Shown: positions 1 to 8,312, counted from the first letter of the stretch. The stretch is DNA of 64,000 nt from Streptomyces sp. V3I8 (GCF_030817535.1 NZ_JAUSZL010000002.1:1860001-1924000); one strand, 5' to 3'. Translations and numbers: made by a program. Notes: generated by a model from the letters alone, not told the origin.

Positions 1-242
1 CGCGCCTCCAGACGGTCCAGCAGGACGGTGAGCGTGGAACGGTCGACGGCTGCCAGGGCACCCAGCGCGGACTGATCCAGGCTGCCGTGGTCGTCCAGGG
101 CGAGCAGCACCGCGAACTGAGGACTGGTCAGGTCGGGCAGGCGCTGCTGCCACAGCGCCGTCCAGGTCTGTCCGGCCCGGCGCAGCTGATGCGGCAGCGC
201 CTCTTCCAGTTGTGGCCGCGGTCGGGGGCTTGTGTTCGTCAT
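1..242 (-). CDS. MarR-family regulator (3' end outside window)
   Basis: The reverse strand opens at ATG (240-242) and stays open to the window edge. The translation runs through LRRAGQTWTALWQQ, then LTSPQFAVLLAL and LAAVDRSTLTVLLDRLEAR, which is the dimerisation helix and start of the winged helix of MarR regulators. About 80 residues are visible, so roughly half the protein is missing. It is divergent from the ubiX/ubiD genes with only 60 bp between starts, which contain a palindrome and direct repeats. I infer that it represses the decarboxylase genes in response to an aromatic acid. Family assignment is good; ligand unknown. Confidence 0.8.
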   Translation of the reverse strand, partial: MTNTSPRPRPQLEEALPHQLRRAGQTWTALWQQRLPDLTSPQFAVLLALDDHGSLDQSALGALAAVDRSTLTVLLDRLEA

Positions 243-252
243 GGCGACCACT

Positions 253-284
253 ATATTCAGTACAAGGATATTCCGTACACGGAA
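253..284. promoter_or_regulatory. candidate MarR operator
   Basis: A 15-bp near-direct repeat, ATATTCAGTACAAGG (253-267) and ATATTCCGTACACGG (268-282), sits in the 60-bp marR-ubiX gap. The second copy overlaps an inverted repeat, TTCCGT-AC-ACGGAA (271-284). MarR proteins commonly bind such palindromes between divergent genes. Operator function is inferred. Confidence 0.55.
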
Positions 285-302
285 GGTTTCGGTGGAGGCA
301 GG

Positions 303-941
303 ATGCGACTGATCGTGGGAATGACCGGCGCCACCGGTGCGGCGCTGGGCGTTCGGCTGCTCACCGAGTTGCGCGGGAACCCGCAGGTGGAGACGCATCT
401 GGTGCTCAGCCGCTGGGCGCGCACGACGGTGGAGCTGGAGACCGGGCTGAGCGCCCGCGAGGTGGCCGCGCTGGCCGACGTCACCTACTCGCCCGACGAC
501 CAGGGGGCGGCGATCTCCTCCGGCTCGTTCCCCGCCGACGGCATGGTGATCGTCCCGTGCAGCATGAAGACGCTGGCCGGCATCCGGGCCGGGTACGGCG
601 AAGGGCTGATGGTCCGCGCCGCCGACGTGACGCTCAAGGAGCGGCGCCGGATGGTTCTGGTGCCGCGGGAGACGCCGCTCAACGAGATCCATCTGTCGAA
701 CATGCTGGAACTCGCCCGCATGGGCGTCTCGATCGTGCCGCCCATGCCCGCCTTCTACAACCGGCCGGAGTCGGTGGACGACATCGTCGGCCACATCGTC
801 ATGCGAGTCCTCGACCAGTTCGGGCTCGGGACCGCCGGCGCCCGGCGCTGGGACGGCTTCCCGCGGCCGCCGGCCGGCCCCGCGGCCGACGCCCCCGCGA
901 CACGCCACAACGGCACGAAACAGAGGAGCGCCCGTTCATGA
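303..941 (+). CDS. ubiX: UbiX-family flavin prenyltransferase
   Basis: The product is predicted to prenylate FMN, making the prFMN cofactor required by UbiD decarboxylases. From ATG 303 it begins MRLIVGMTGATGAALGVRLL, the UbiX flavin-binding P-loop-like start. It continues with the conserved PCSMKTLAGIRAGYG and LVPRETPLNEIHLSNMLEL segments and PPMPAFYNRP near the end. At 212 residues it is family length, with a short disordered proline/alanine tail. The stop overlaps the ATG of ubiD (ATGA), so the two are translationally coupled. The closest known arrangement is the vdcB/vdcC vanillate or hydroxybenzoate decarboxylase operon of Streptomyces. A longer upstream reading would cross the promoter region and was rejected. 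Confidence 0.92.
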   Translation: MRLIVGMTGATGAALGVRLLTELRGNPQVETHLVLSRWARTTVELETGLSAREVAALADVTYSPDDQGAAISSGSFPADGMVIVPCSMKTLAGIRAGYGEGLMVRAADVTLKERRRMVLVPRETPLNEIHLSNMLELARMGVSIVPPMPAFYNRPESVDDIVGHIVMRVLDQFGLGTAGARRWDGFPRPPAGPAADAPATRHNGTKQRSARS

Positions 942-2467
942 CCGACCCCACGGCCGACCCCACGACCAGCCCCACGACCGACCCCACGGCCGGGCCGGTG
1001 ATCCGGTTCGGTGAACTGCGCGGTTACCTCGACGCACTGGAGGCCCTCGGCGACCTGCACCGCGTCACACGACCGGTGAGCGCCGACCTGGAAGCCGCCG
1101 CGATCAGCCGTCTGTCCTGCGAACGGCAGTCCGCCGCCCCGCTGTTCGAGAACGTCGAGGGCGTCGCGCCGGGCTTCCGGTTGCTCGGGGCGCCCGCCGC
1201 GCTCAGCTCCGCTCCCGGCAAGCCGCTGGCCCGGGTCGCCCTGTCCGTCGGCCTGCCCGCCGGGACCACCGCCGCCGAACTGGTCGACCACCTGGCCCGC
1301 ACCCGCGAGGCGAAGCCCGTGCCCCCTCGGCCGGTCGCACGGGAGGACGCGCCCTGCAAGCAGAACGTGCTGCTGGGCGACGACGCCACCCTCGACCGCT
1401 TCCCGGTGCCCCGGGTCCACGAGTTCGACGGCGGACCCTACGCCAACACCTGGGGCATCATCGTCGCCAGGACACCGGACGGCCGGTGGACCAACTGGTC
1501 CATCGCCCGGATCATGCTGATCGACGGCAGGCACATGACCGGCCTGGTGATTCCGGCGCAGCACATCGGCATGATCTGGTCGCAGTGGGTGGAGATCGGC
1601 GAGCCGATGCCGTACGCGCTGGTGCAGGGCGGCGACCCGGCCATCCCGTTCGTCGGGGGCGTTCCGCTGCCGCCGGGAGTCGACGAGGCCGGCTACATCG
1701 GGGCGCTGCACGGCGAGCCGGTCGACGTCGTGCGGTGCGAGACGGTGGATCTGGAGGTGCCCGCGGGCGCGGAGATCGTCATCGAGGGGCATCTGTCCGT
1801 CGGCCGCGACGCGCGGGAGGGACCGTTCGGCGAGTTCGCCGGATACGGCTCCACCGAGACGTCGATGCAGCCGGTGTACACGGTCGAGGCCATCACCCAC
1901 CGCGACGACCCGATCTGGCCGCTGGTGGCCGAGGGCCGGCCGGTGGACGAGTTCCACACCGTGACGGGCGTCGGTCAGGCGGCCGAAGTCCTGGCGGAGC
2001 TGCGCGCCGCCGGGCTGCCGGTCACCACTGCCTGGTCGCCCCTGCGTGCGGCGTCGCACTGGATGGTGGTCACCGTCCCCCGGGACTGGCGGGAGCGGCT
2101 GCCCGGTGTCGACTCCGCCGCACTCACGCACCGGATCGGCAAGGTGCTCTCCGGGTCCCACTCGGGCCGCGCCACGGCGGCCACCTTCGTCCTGGACGAC
2201 GACATCGACCCGGCCGACGACACCGACCTGCTGTGGGCACTGGCCACCCGGATCCACCCCCTGGACCGGGCGGAGGCGTGGTACGGATTCGTCCACCCGC
2301 TGCTGAACTGCTACACACGCGAGGAGCGCGCCGCCCAGTCCGGCCCGATCGTCTTCCACGACGGGTTGCTGTCCGCCCCCGGCGAGGACCGGCTCCCGCA
2401 CAGTTCCTTCGCCCAGGCGTATCCGGAGCGGATCCGCCGCCGGGTCCTCGAACACTGGGCCGACTGA
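938..2467 (+). CDS. UbiD-family prFMN-dependent decarboxylase
   Basis: This is a reversible non-oxidative aryl or acrylic acid decarboxylase using the cofactor made by the upstream UbiX. The 509-residue protein starts at the ATG overlapping the ubiX stop; residues 5-20 are a TDPT-rich low-complexity run. Family features include ENVEG near residue 70, the NTWGIIVA segment, IGMIWSQW, VPAGAEIVIEGHLSVG and the DAREGPFGEFAGYGS block around 295, and the VDEFHTVTGVGQ region. Hydroxyarylate decarboxylases of the vdc/ecl type usually carry a third small subunit of about 75 residues. I see none between this stop and tyrA. The substrate cannot be named from sequence; phenolic acids are the likeliest class. 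Confidence 0.9.
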   Translation: MTDPTADPTTSPTTDPTAGPVIRFGELRGYLDALEALGDLHRVTRPVSADLEAAAISRLSCERQSAAPLFENVEGVAPGFRLLGAPAALSSAPGKPLARVALSVGLPAGTTAAELVDHLARTREAKPVPPRPVAREDAPCKQNVLLGDDATLDRFPVPRVHEFDGGPYANTWGIIVARTPDGRWTNWSIARIMLIDGRHMTGLVIPAQHIGMIWSQWVEIGEPMPYALVQGGDPAIPFVGGVPLPPGVDEAGYIGALHGEPVDVVRCETVDLEVPAGAEIVIEGHLSVGRDAREGPFGEFAGYGSTETSMQPVYTVEAITHRDDPIWPLVAEGRPVDEFHTVTGVGQAAEVLAELRAAGLPVTTAWSPLRAASHWMVVTVPRDWRERLPGVDSAALTHRIGKVLSGSHSGRATAATFVLDDDIDPADDTDLLWALATRIHPLDRAEAWYGFVHPLLNCYTREERAAQSGPIVFHDGLLSAPGEDRLPHSSFAQAYPERIRRRVLEHWAD

Positions 2468-2587
2468 AGCCGCACCCACACCCGCACCCACACCAGGTCC
2501 GGATCCGGGCGGGGCCGGCCGCGGCACGCGCGCCGGGCCCGTCGTCCGGACCGGCGCGATCCTGGTGAAGGGTCCCTCCGGACATGG

Positions 2588-2677
2588 ATGGAGCACGTGG
2601 ACACCGAGCAGCAGCACGAAGGGCCGGCGGCCCTCCCCCGCCGCGCGGCGACCCGGCACGAGGGCGGCCTCCGATGA
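2588..2677 (+). CDS. possible short leader peptide ORF
   Basis: A 29-codon ORF (MEHVDTEQQHEGPAAL...) lies in the gap between ubiD and the tyrA homologue. Its stop overlaps the tyrA ATG as ATGA. It has no recognisable domain and is too short to be the decarboxylase third subunit. It could be a coupling peptide or a chance ORF. Confidence 0.25.
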   Translation: MEHVDTEQQHEGPAALPRRAATRHEGGLR

Positions 2678-3759
2678 GGACCGCCCTGGTCATCGGGGCC
2701 GGTCTGATCGGTACGTCCGCGGCGCTGGCGCTCGCCGGACGCGGCGTCGTCGTCCATCTGGCCGACCACGACCCGGACCGGGCCCGGACCGCGGCGGCCC
2801 TCGGCGCCGGCAGCGACGAGCCACCCCCCGGCCCGGTGGACCTCGCGCTCGTCTGCGTGCCGCCCGCGCACACCGCCTCCGTGCTGGCCGGGGCCATGCG
2901 CACGGGGACGGCGCGCGGGTACGCCGACGTCGCCAGCGTCAAGGGCGGGCCCCGGCGCGAGCTGGAGGACCTGGGACTCGATCTGCGCTCGTACATCGGC
3001 ACCCATCCCATGGCGGGCAAGGAGAGTTCCGGCCCCCTCGGGGCGAGCGCCGATCTGTTCGAGGGCCGGCCCTGGGTGCTCACCCCGACGCCGGACACCG
3101 ACACGGAGGCGCTGAACCTCGCCCTGGAACTGGTCGCGCTCTGCCGCGCCGTGCCCGTGATCATGGACGCCGCCGCCCACGACCGGGCCGTCGCCCTCGT
3201 CTCGCACACGCCGCAGCTCATCTCCTCGATGGTCGCCGCCCGGCTGCAGGCCGCCGACGAGACGGCGGTACGGCTGTGCGGCCAGGGCATCCGCGACGTC
3301 ACCCGGATCGCCGCGTCCGACCCGCGGATGTGGATCGAGATCCTCTCGGCCAACCCGGGTCCCGTCGCGGAGGTGCTCGCGGGGGTGGCGGCCGACCTGG
3401 AGGAGACCGTCGAGTCGCTGCGCGCCCTGCAGTCCGCCGACGAGTCCAAACGGCGCGGCGGCGCGGCGGGCATCGAGGAGGTCCTGCGCCGGGGCGGAGC
3501 GGGCCGGGCCAGGGTGCCCGGCAAGCACGGCGAGGCGCCCGCCTCCTATGCGACGGTGGCCGTCCTCGTCAGTGACCAGCCGGGCGAACTGGCCCGCATC
3601 TTCGCGGACGCCGGGCGCGCGGGCGTCAACGTCGAGGACATACGCATCGACCACGCGACCGGCCGGCAGGCGGGCCTGGTCCAGCTGATGGTGAGCCCCG
3701 CGGCGGCCCCCGCCCTGACCGCCGCCCTGAGTGAACGCGGCTGGTCGATCCGCCGTTGA
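2674..3759 (+). CDS. tyrA: prephenate dehydrogenase with ACT domain
   Basis: The protein is predicted to oxidatively decarboxylate prephenate to 4-hydroxyphenylpyruvate in tyrosine synthesis. The 361-residue protein starts MRTALVIGAGLIGTSAALAL, an NAD(P)-binding Rossmann motif. It carries YIGTHPMAGKESSGP (about 108-122), the helical dimer domain with LVSHTPQLISSMVAARL, and RDVTRIAASDPRMW. A C-terminal ACT domain (about 290-355, VLVSDQPGELARIFADAGRAGVNVEDI) suggests allosteric control. The ATG at 2674 was chosen over an in-frame ATG at 2584 because the Rossmann strand begins there. Streptomyces usually keep tyrA beside cytidylate kinase and other housekeeping genes, so this copy beside decarboxylase genes may be a paralogue feeding aromatic metabolism. 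Confidence 0.88.
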   Translation: MRTALVIGAGLIGTSAALALAGRGVVVHLADHDPDRARTAAALGAGSDEPPPGPVDLALVCVPPAHTASVLAGAMRTGTARGYADVASVKGGPRRELEDLGLDLRSYIGTHPMAGKESSGPLGASADLFEGRPWVLTPTPDTDTEALNLALELVALCRAVPVIMDAAAHDRAVALVSHTPQLISSMVAARLQAADETAVRLCGQGIRDVTRIAASDPRMWIEILSANPGPVAEVLAGVAADLEETVESLRALQSADESKRRGGAAGIEEVLRRGGAGRARVPGKHGEAPASYATVAVLVSDQPGELARIFADAGRAGVNVEDIRIDHATGRQAGLVQLMVSPAAAPALTAALSERGWSIRR

Positions 3760-4101
3760 CGGCGCGCCTCCCGCGGCGCCGAAGTCCGGTGGCACCGAAG
3801 TCCGGTGGCGCCGAAGTCCGGTGGCGCCCGTCACCGTGGCGCAGGAGAAATGGCCCGGCCGGCCCGCGGGCCGGATCTCCGGGCCGGGCGGCGCCTCCGG
3901 CCCGGTGGACCTACGAGGCGGTGCGTGCGTACGCGTCGGTACGTGCGATCGCGGAACAGGCGCCTCCTGCGACACGGCCTCCGGTGCCGCGACAGGGCCT
4001 TCGGTGCCGCGACAGGGCCTCCGCAGGAATCCGGGCACGGCCCGGGACCGCGGCGACGGCACCGCCACGGATGCCCTCTTGTCTCCGCCGTGTCCGGAGT
4101 A
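3760..4101. repeat. intergenic region with two tandem repeat blocks
   Basis: The 491-bp gap between tyrA and the aldehyde dehydrogenase carries no convincing gene. Three 16-bp copies of GGCGCCGAAGTCCGGT (second copy GGCACC...) occupy 3775-3822, followed by a partial fourth. Further on, two 20-bp copies beginning GGTGCCGCGACAGGGCCT lie at 3983-4002 and 4003-4022, with a degenerate copy just before. Confidence 0.75.
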
Positions 4102-4133
4102 TTGACGTCCCGTGAAACAGTTTAATAGTTTCA
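4102..4133 (+). promoter_or_regulatory. AT-rich promoter with palindromic operator
   Basis: A TTGACG -35-like hexamer (4102-4107) is followed by TGAAAC-N9-GTTTCA (4113-4133), an inverted repeat whose AT-rich core TTTAATAG can serve as a -10. It lies about 120 bp before the aldehyde dehydrogenase ATG. This spot is strikingly AT-rich for the window. Overlap of promoter and palindrome implies repression, probably by a TetR-type protein. Confidence 0.5.
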
Positions 4134-4250
4134 GTATCTTCGACTCCCAGGGTGTCCCCTCGGGCCGCGTCCGCCGGTCCGGGCGGCGTCCCCGCGGCCG
4201 GAGGAGTCGTCCGTCCCCCGTGTCCCCCGTGTCCCCCGTCAGGAGACCCG

Positions 4251-5756
4251 ATGACCGACACCACCCCGGCCGCCGCACCGCACGCCGCGGTCTTCACCAC
4301 GTACTCCCCCGCGACCGGCGAGCCCATCGCCGAGCATCCGGTGCACGGGCCGGAGGCGGTCTCCCGTGCCACGGTCCGGGCCCGGACCGTCCAGGCAGGC
4401 TGGGCGGCGCTGCCCGCGGCCCGGCGCCGTGAGCACCTGCTGCGCTGGAAGAAGGCCCTGGCCACCGAACTGGACACCGTGGCCCGCACCATCGCCGAGG
4501 AGACCGGCAAGCCGGCCGGCGACGCGGCGCTGGAGGTCGTGCTCACGTTGGAGCACCTGGGATGGGCCGCCCGCAACGCGGACCGCGTGCTGCGCCGGCG
4601 CAAGGTGCGCACCGGACCGTTCGCCCTCCACCAGCGGGCCTCACTGGTGCACCGGCCGCTCGGCGTGGTCGGCGTCATCGGCCCCTGGAACTATCCCCTG
4701 TACACGCCGATGGGCTCCATCGGTTATGCCCTGGCGGCGGGGAACGCCGTGGTCTTCAAACCGTCCGAACTGACCCCGGGCACCGGGGTCCTGCTGGCCG
4801 GGCTCTTCGACGCCGCCGTGCCCCGGCACGCCGGGCTGCTCGGCACCGTCACCGGCCCGGCGTCCACCGGGGACGCCCTGGCCCGGTCCGGGGTCGACAA
4901 ACTGGCCTTCACCGGATCGCCGGGGACCGCCCGCACGGTGATGGCGGTGTGCGCCGCGACCCTCACGCCGTTCCTCGCCGAGTGCGGCGGGAAGGACGCG
5001 GTGATCGTCACCGCGGACGCGGACCTGGCCGCGGCTGCCGACGCGATCGTGTGGGGCGCGCTGAGCAACGCCGGGCAGACCTGCGCCGGGGTGGAGCGCG
5101 TCTACGCGGTGCGGGAGGTCCACGCGCAGCTGTGCGAGCGGGTGGTCGAGCGGGCCGGGGCGCTGCGCCCCGGCGGCGGGGCGGGCGCAGCCTACGGTCC
5201 GATGACGCTGCCGGGCCAGGTCGCGGTCGTCGAACGGCACGTGAGCGGTGCGGTCTCGGCGGGGGGCCGGGCCCTGCTGGGCGGGCCCGGGTCGGTCCGC
5301 GCCCCGTACATCGCGCCGGTCGTGCTGACCGACGTCCCGGAGGACGCGGCGGCGATGACGGAGGAGACCTTCGGACCGGTCGTGGTGATCAACCCGGTGG
5401 CCGACGTGGACGAGGCGGTGGAGCGGGCCAACGCCTCGCGGTACGCCCTGGGGGCCGCGGTGTTCTGCCGCGGCGGGCGCGCCGGTGCGGCGATCGCGGC
5501 GCGGCTGCGCGCGGGAGCGGTGTCGGTGAACTCGGTGCTGGGCTTCGCGGCGGTGCCGGCGCTGCCGTTCGGCGGTTCGCAGGATTCCGGCTTCGGGCGG
5601 ATCCACGGCGAGGAGGGGCTGCGCGCCTTCACCTCCGTCCAGTCGACGACGGTACAGCGGTTCACCCCGCCGGTCGCGCTGACCTCCTTCGGGGTTCCGG
5701 CCGCCACGCGGGAACGTGCGGTCCGGCTGGCCCGGGCGCTGCACCGGCGCCGGTGA
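4251..5756 (+). CDS. NAD(P)-dependent aldehyde dehydrogenase
   Basis: The product oxidises an aldehyde to the carboxylic acid with NAD(P). Of the possible starts, ATG 4251 is preceded by AGGAG at a good distance and gives 501 residues, normal for the family. The glutamate active-site motif AECGGKDA and the catalytic cysteine motif NAGQTCAGVERVY are intact, as is EETFGPV near residue 375. The N-terminus matches the succinate-semialdehyde/benzaldehyde-type subgroup (FTTYSPATGEPIAEHPV). Its neighbours are aromatic and fatty-acid catabolic genes, so an aromatic or medium-chain aldehyde is a reasonable guess only. Confidence 0.9.
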   Translation: MTDTTPAAAPHAAVFTTYSPATGEPIAEHPVHGPEAVSRATVRARTVQAGWAALPAARRREHLLRWKKALATELDTVARTIAEETGKPAGDAALEVVLTLEHLGWAARNADRVLRRRKVRTGPFALHQRASLVHRPLGVVGVIGPWNYPLYTPMGSIGYALAAGNAVVFKPSELTPGTGVLLAGLFDAAVPRHAGLLGTVTGPASTGDALARSGVDKLAFTGSPGTARTVMAVCAATLTPFLAECGGKDAVIVTADADLAAAADAIVWGALSNAGQTCAGVERVYAVREVHAQLCERVVERAGALRPGGGAGAAYGPMTLPGQVAVVERHVSGAVSAGGRALLGGPGSVRAPYIAPVVLTDVPEDAAAMTEETFGPVVVINPVADVDEAVERANASRYALGAAVFCRGGRAGAAIAARLRAGAVSVNSVLGFAAVPALPFGGSQDSGFGRIHGEEGLRAFTSVQSTTVQRFTPPVALTSFGVPAATRERAVRLARALHRRR

Positions 5757-5802
5757 GACGAACAGTGCGTCCCCTCATGCGACACCGATCCTGGAGGACC
5801 TG

Positions 5803-6147
5803 ATGGGCCGTCGCCTCACCGAGGAGCAGGCCGATGTCGTCGCGGCCGTCCGGGATTTCGCCAAGCGGGAGTGCGGCGCCCGGGAGCAGCGCGACGCGCT
5901 GACCTCGGGCGGCCGCGAGGCCCACAACCCCGAGCTGTACCGCAGGATCGCCGGCCTCGGCCGGCTGGGGGTGTGCCTGCCCGAGGAGTACGCAGGCTCC
6001 GGCGGCGGCTATGGCTACGGCTACGCCACGGAGTTCGACATGGAGCGTCACCTGCGGGCCGCCGTGGTCTCCACGGTCTACGGCGGGACCAGCGAGATCC
6101 AGCGGGACGTCATCGGCAAAACCTACGGACTCCGAGAAGGCCCTGAC
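5803..6147 (+). pseudogene. acyl-CoA dehydrogenase, internally deleted
   Basis: ATG 5803 with GGAGG upstream opens a protein that begins like an acyl-CoA dehydrogenase (LTEEQADVVAAVRDFAKREC ... LGRLGVCLPEEYAGSGGG). After about 70 residues it jumps to the extreme C-terminal segment (VVSTVYGGTSEIQRDVIGKTYGL). Roughly 280 residues of the catalytic core are missing, and the frame then runs past the usual end. An in-frame deletion product that cannot bind FAD or acyl-CoA is the best reading. Confidence 0.85.
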
Positions 6148-6229
6148 GCTGCCGGGTGCCGTCCCCCGACCGGGAATGACGGCACCCGACCGCGTCGGGG
6201 ACGGCAGGCGGCCGGGAAGAGACGGCAGA

Positions 6230-6297
6230 CGGCCGTTCCCCCGGCCGGCTGTCGGCTGCCGACTGCTGACTGCTGACTGCCGGCGGGGGAACGGCCG
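6230..6297. terminator. long hairpin, bidirectional terminator
   Basis: Perfect 13-bp arms CGGCCGTTCCCCC (6230-6242) and GGGGGAACGGCCG (6285-6297) enclose a 42-nt loop holding three GACTGCT units. It lies between two converging gene remnants, so it probably ended transcription from both sides. Confidence 0.7.
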
Positions 6298-6333
6298 CCC
6301 GGCCTCGCGGCGGCGGAGGCGAAAAGGTCCGGC

Positions 6334-6550
6334 TCAGCCCTCGTAGAGCCCGGACAGCGAGTCGGCGTACTTGTCCCGGATGACCCGGCGCCGCATCTTC
6401 AGCGACGGCGTCAGCTCGCCGGTCGCCGGACCCCACTCCTCGGTCAGCAGCTCGTACCGCTTGACCTGCTCGCTGCGGTTGAGCCGGGAGTCGGCCGCGG
6501 CGACCGCCCGGTCCACCTCCGCCCGGACGGCGGGCGGCGCGGTCACCGGT
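6334..6550 (-). pseudogene. long-chain acyl-CoA ligase, C-terminal fragment
   Basis: The reverse strand encodes SRLNRSEQVKRYELLTEEWG, then ELTPSLKMRRRVIRDKYADSL, and stops at 6334. This is the C-terminal lid of FadD-type AMP-forming ligases, including the catalytic lysine region (LTPSLKMRR). About 70 residues remain, and the adenylation domain is absent. Sequence beyond 6550 is unrelated. Confidence 0.8.
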
Positions 6551-6738
6551 GACCCTGCGCTCCCGTTCCCACGACGCTCCGCCCCCGGTCCTCCGCCCCC
6601 CTCCGGTCCGCCTCCCTCGCGCGGGCCGCCGCCCGGCGGCCGGGGGCGGCGCGGTCGTCCACGGCACCTCCCGGACCCGCACCATCCTGACGTTCCGCTC
6701 CTGCGTGCCGGCACCGACGGGAGGACACCGCACCTGGA

Positions 6739-7090
6739 CGTGCCCGAGACCCGCGCCCGGTTCCACGAGCCCCGGAAGAAGGGCGGCCCAGCCGCCTCCC
6801 GCCGTGCGTCGGCCATCGCGCTCGGCGCCGCGTACCAGGTCGTCGGGGCCACCGGCCGTCCGCCGACGGCCCGCCGGGCCGTCGGCGCGCTGCGCCCGCG
6901 TGGCGAACTCGCCCTCCTCGGCGGCGAGGTGACGTTCGACGTGCGGGGCCTCTTCCCGCTCGACCGGCTGGGCACCACCTTCCCGTTCGAGGACATCGGC
7001 GCGGCCGTGGCCGTCCTGTGCGACGGCAGCGCGGTCGAACCGGTCCTCACCTTCGTCCGGCCGGCCCCCGGACGGCGTGTGGTTGACTGA
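6739..7090 (+). pseudogene. zinc-type alcohol dehydrogenase, C-terminal fragment
   Basis: The forward frame reads VVGATGRPPTARRAVGALRP, then GELALLGG and TTFPFEDIGAAVAVLCDGSA, ending VEPVLTF. These are the last strands of the MDR Rossmann domain and the typical C-terminus of zinc alcohol dehydrogenases. No catalytic domain is present upstream; the preceding 20-25 residues look degenerate. The stop at 7088-7090 is immediately before the TetR gene. Confidence 0.65.
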
Positions 7091-7095
7091 TCCGC

Positions 7096-8286
7096 ATGGC
7101 TCCCGCCTCCCCGTCCGCCCGTTCGGCGGCGACCCCGGGCCCGGCGACGCGGCCCCGCAACCGCAGACAGCTCATCGTCGACGCGGCCGGGCGGGTCTTC
7201 AGCGAGCGCGGCTACCACACGGCCTCCATGGAGGAGGTCGCCGCCGCCGTGGGGATCACCGCGGCCGCCCTGTACCGGCACTTCCCGAACAAGTACGCGC
7301 TGTTCGCGGAGTGCGCCGACGTCATGGTGGACGGGCTGGTCGCCGCGCTCGACGAGGTGCCGGCCGGGGCGGCCCTGACGGACGTGCTCACCGCCGTCAC
7401 CCGGATCACCGTCGCCCACCGCGCGTCGGGCGGCGTGTACCGGTGGGAGGCCCGGTACCTCGGCCGCGAGGACCGCCGGCGTCTCGCGGCGAAGTTCGGC
7501 CGCCTCGTCGGACGGGTCGACGAGGCGGTGCAGCGCGAGCATCCGCTGCCCGACGGGCGGCTGCGGGCCACGGCGGCCCTCGGCGCGATCGGGTCCGTCA
7601 CGATGCATCGCACCTCCATCGCCGGGCGCCGGGCCGAGGAACTGCTGCTGGCGTCCGCGCTGCGCGTGGCCGCCAGCGGTCCCGCGGCGGACCGGCCGGG
7701 CGCGCGCCCCGTCGAGCTGCCCGCCCGGCCCGTGCCGCGTACGCGCCGCGAGGAGATCCTCGCGGCGTCCGTCCCGCTGTTCGCCAGGAACGGGTTCGCC
7801 AGCGTCACGAACGAGCAGATCGCGGAGGCCGTGGGCCTGACCCCGTCCGCGCTCTACCGCCATTACCCCGGCAAGACCGACATCCTGGCGGCGGCGTGCC
7901 TCCAGGCCGCGGGGCTGCTGGCGCAGGGTGTGGAGCGGAGTCTGCGCGAGGTGACCGGCCCGCACGACGCCGTCGTCGCGCTGGCGGCGACGTACGTGGC
8001 CTACAGCTTCGAGCACACCGCGCTCAACAGCGTCGCCGAGGCCGAGCTGGCGGGCCTGCCGGCCGGCCCGCGGCGGCCCGTGGTCCTCGCGCAGCGCAAG
8101 CACATCGCCGTCTGGGAACGGCAGTTGCGGCTGGCCCGCCCGGAACTGGACCCCCGCCAGGCCCGGGTGCTGGTGCACGCGGGGTTCGGCGTGGTGGTCG
8201 AGGCGGGACGCAGGCTCCGGTGGCGGGACAGCCCCGACCGGCGCGAGACGGTGACCGCTCTGGTCGTGGCCGCGCTGGGCCTCTGA
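7096..8286 (+). CDS. regulator with two tandem TetR units
   Basis: One 396-residue chain contains two complete TetR DNA-binding heads. The first is at about 24-70 (RQLIVDAAGRVFSERGYHTA ... ITAAALYRHFPNKYALF) and the second at about 213-262 (REEILAASVPLFARNGFASV ... LTPSALYRHYPGKTDIL). Each is followed by an alpha-helical ligand domain. Such fusions behave like covalent TetR dimers and occur in actinomycete fatty-acid and catabolic loci. The gene follows the decayed acyl-CoA genes directly, so it may be a regulator that has lost local targets. The palindrome at 4113-4133 is a candidate site. Confidence 0.88.
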   Translation: MAPASPSARSAATPGPATRPRNRRQLIVDAAGRVFSERGYHTASMEEVAAAVGITAAALYRHFPNKYALFAECADVMVDGLVAALDEVPAGAALTDVLTAVTRITVAHRASGGVYRWEARYLGREDRRRLAAKFGRLVGRVDEAVQREHPLPDGRLRATAALGAIGSVTMHRTSIAGRRAEELLLASALRVAASGPAADRPGARPVELPARPVPRTRREEILAASVPLFARNGFASVTNEQIAEAVGLTPSALYRHYPGKTDILAAACLQAAGLLAQGVERSLREVTGPHDAVVALAATYVAYSFEHTALNSVAEAELAGLPAGPRRPVVLAQRKHIAVWERQLRLARPELDPRQARVLVHAGFGVVVEAGRRLRWRDSPDRRETVTALVVAALGL

Positions 8287-8312
8287 CCGGCCGGCGGAAC
8301 CGGAGCGGCGGT

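Noticed and set aside
755..2659. 634-codon reverse ORF across ubiD
   Set aside because: Shadow of the ubiD frame: arginine/glycine/proline-rich, no domain, and the forward frame has clear UbiD motifs.
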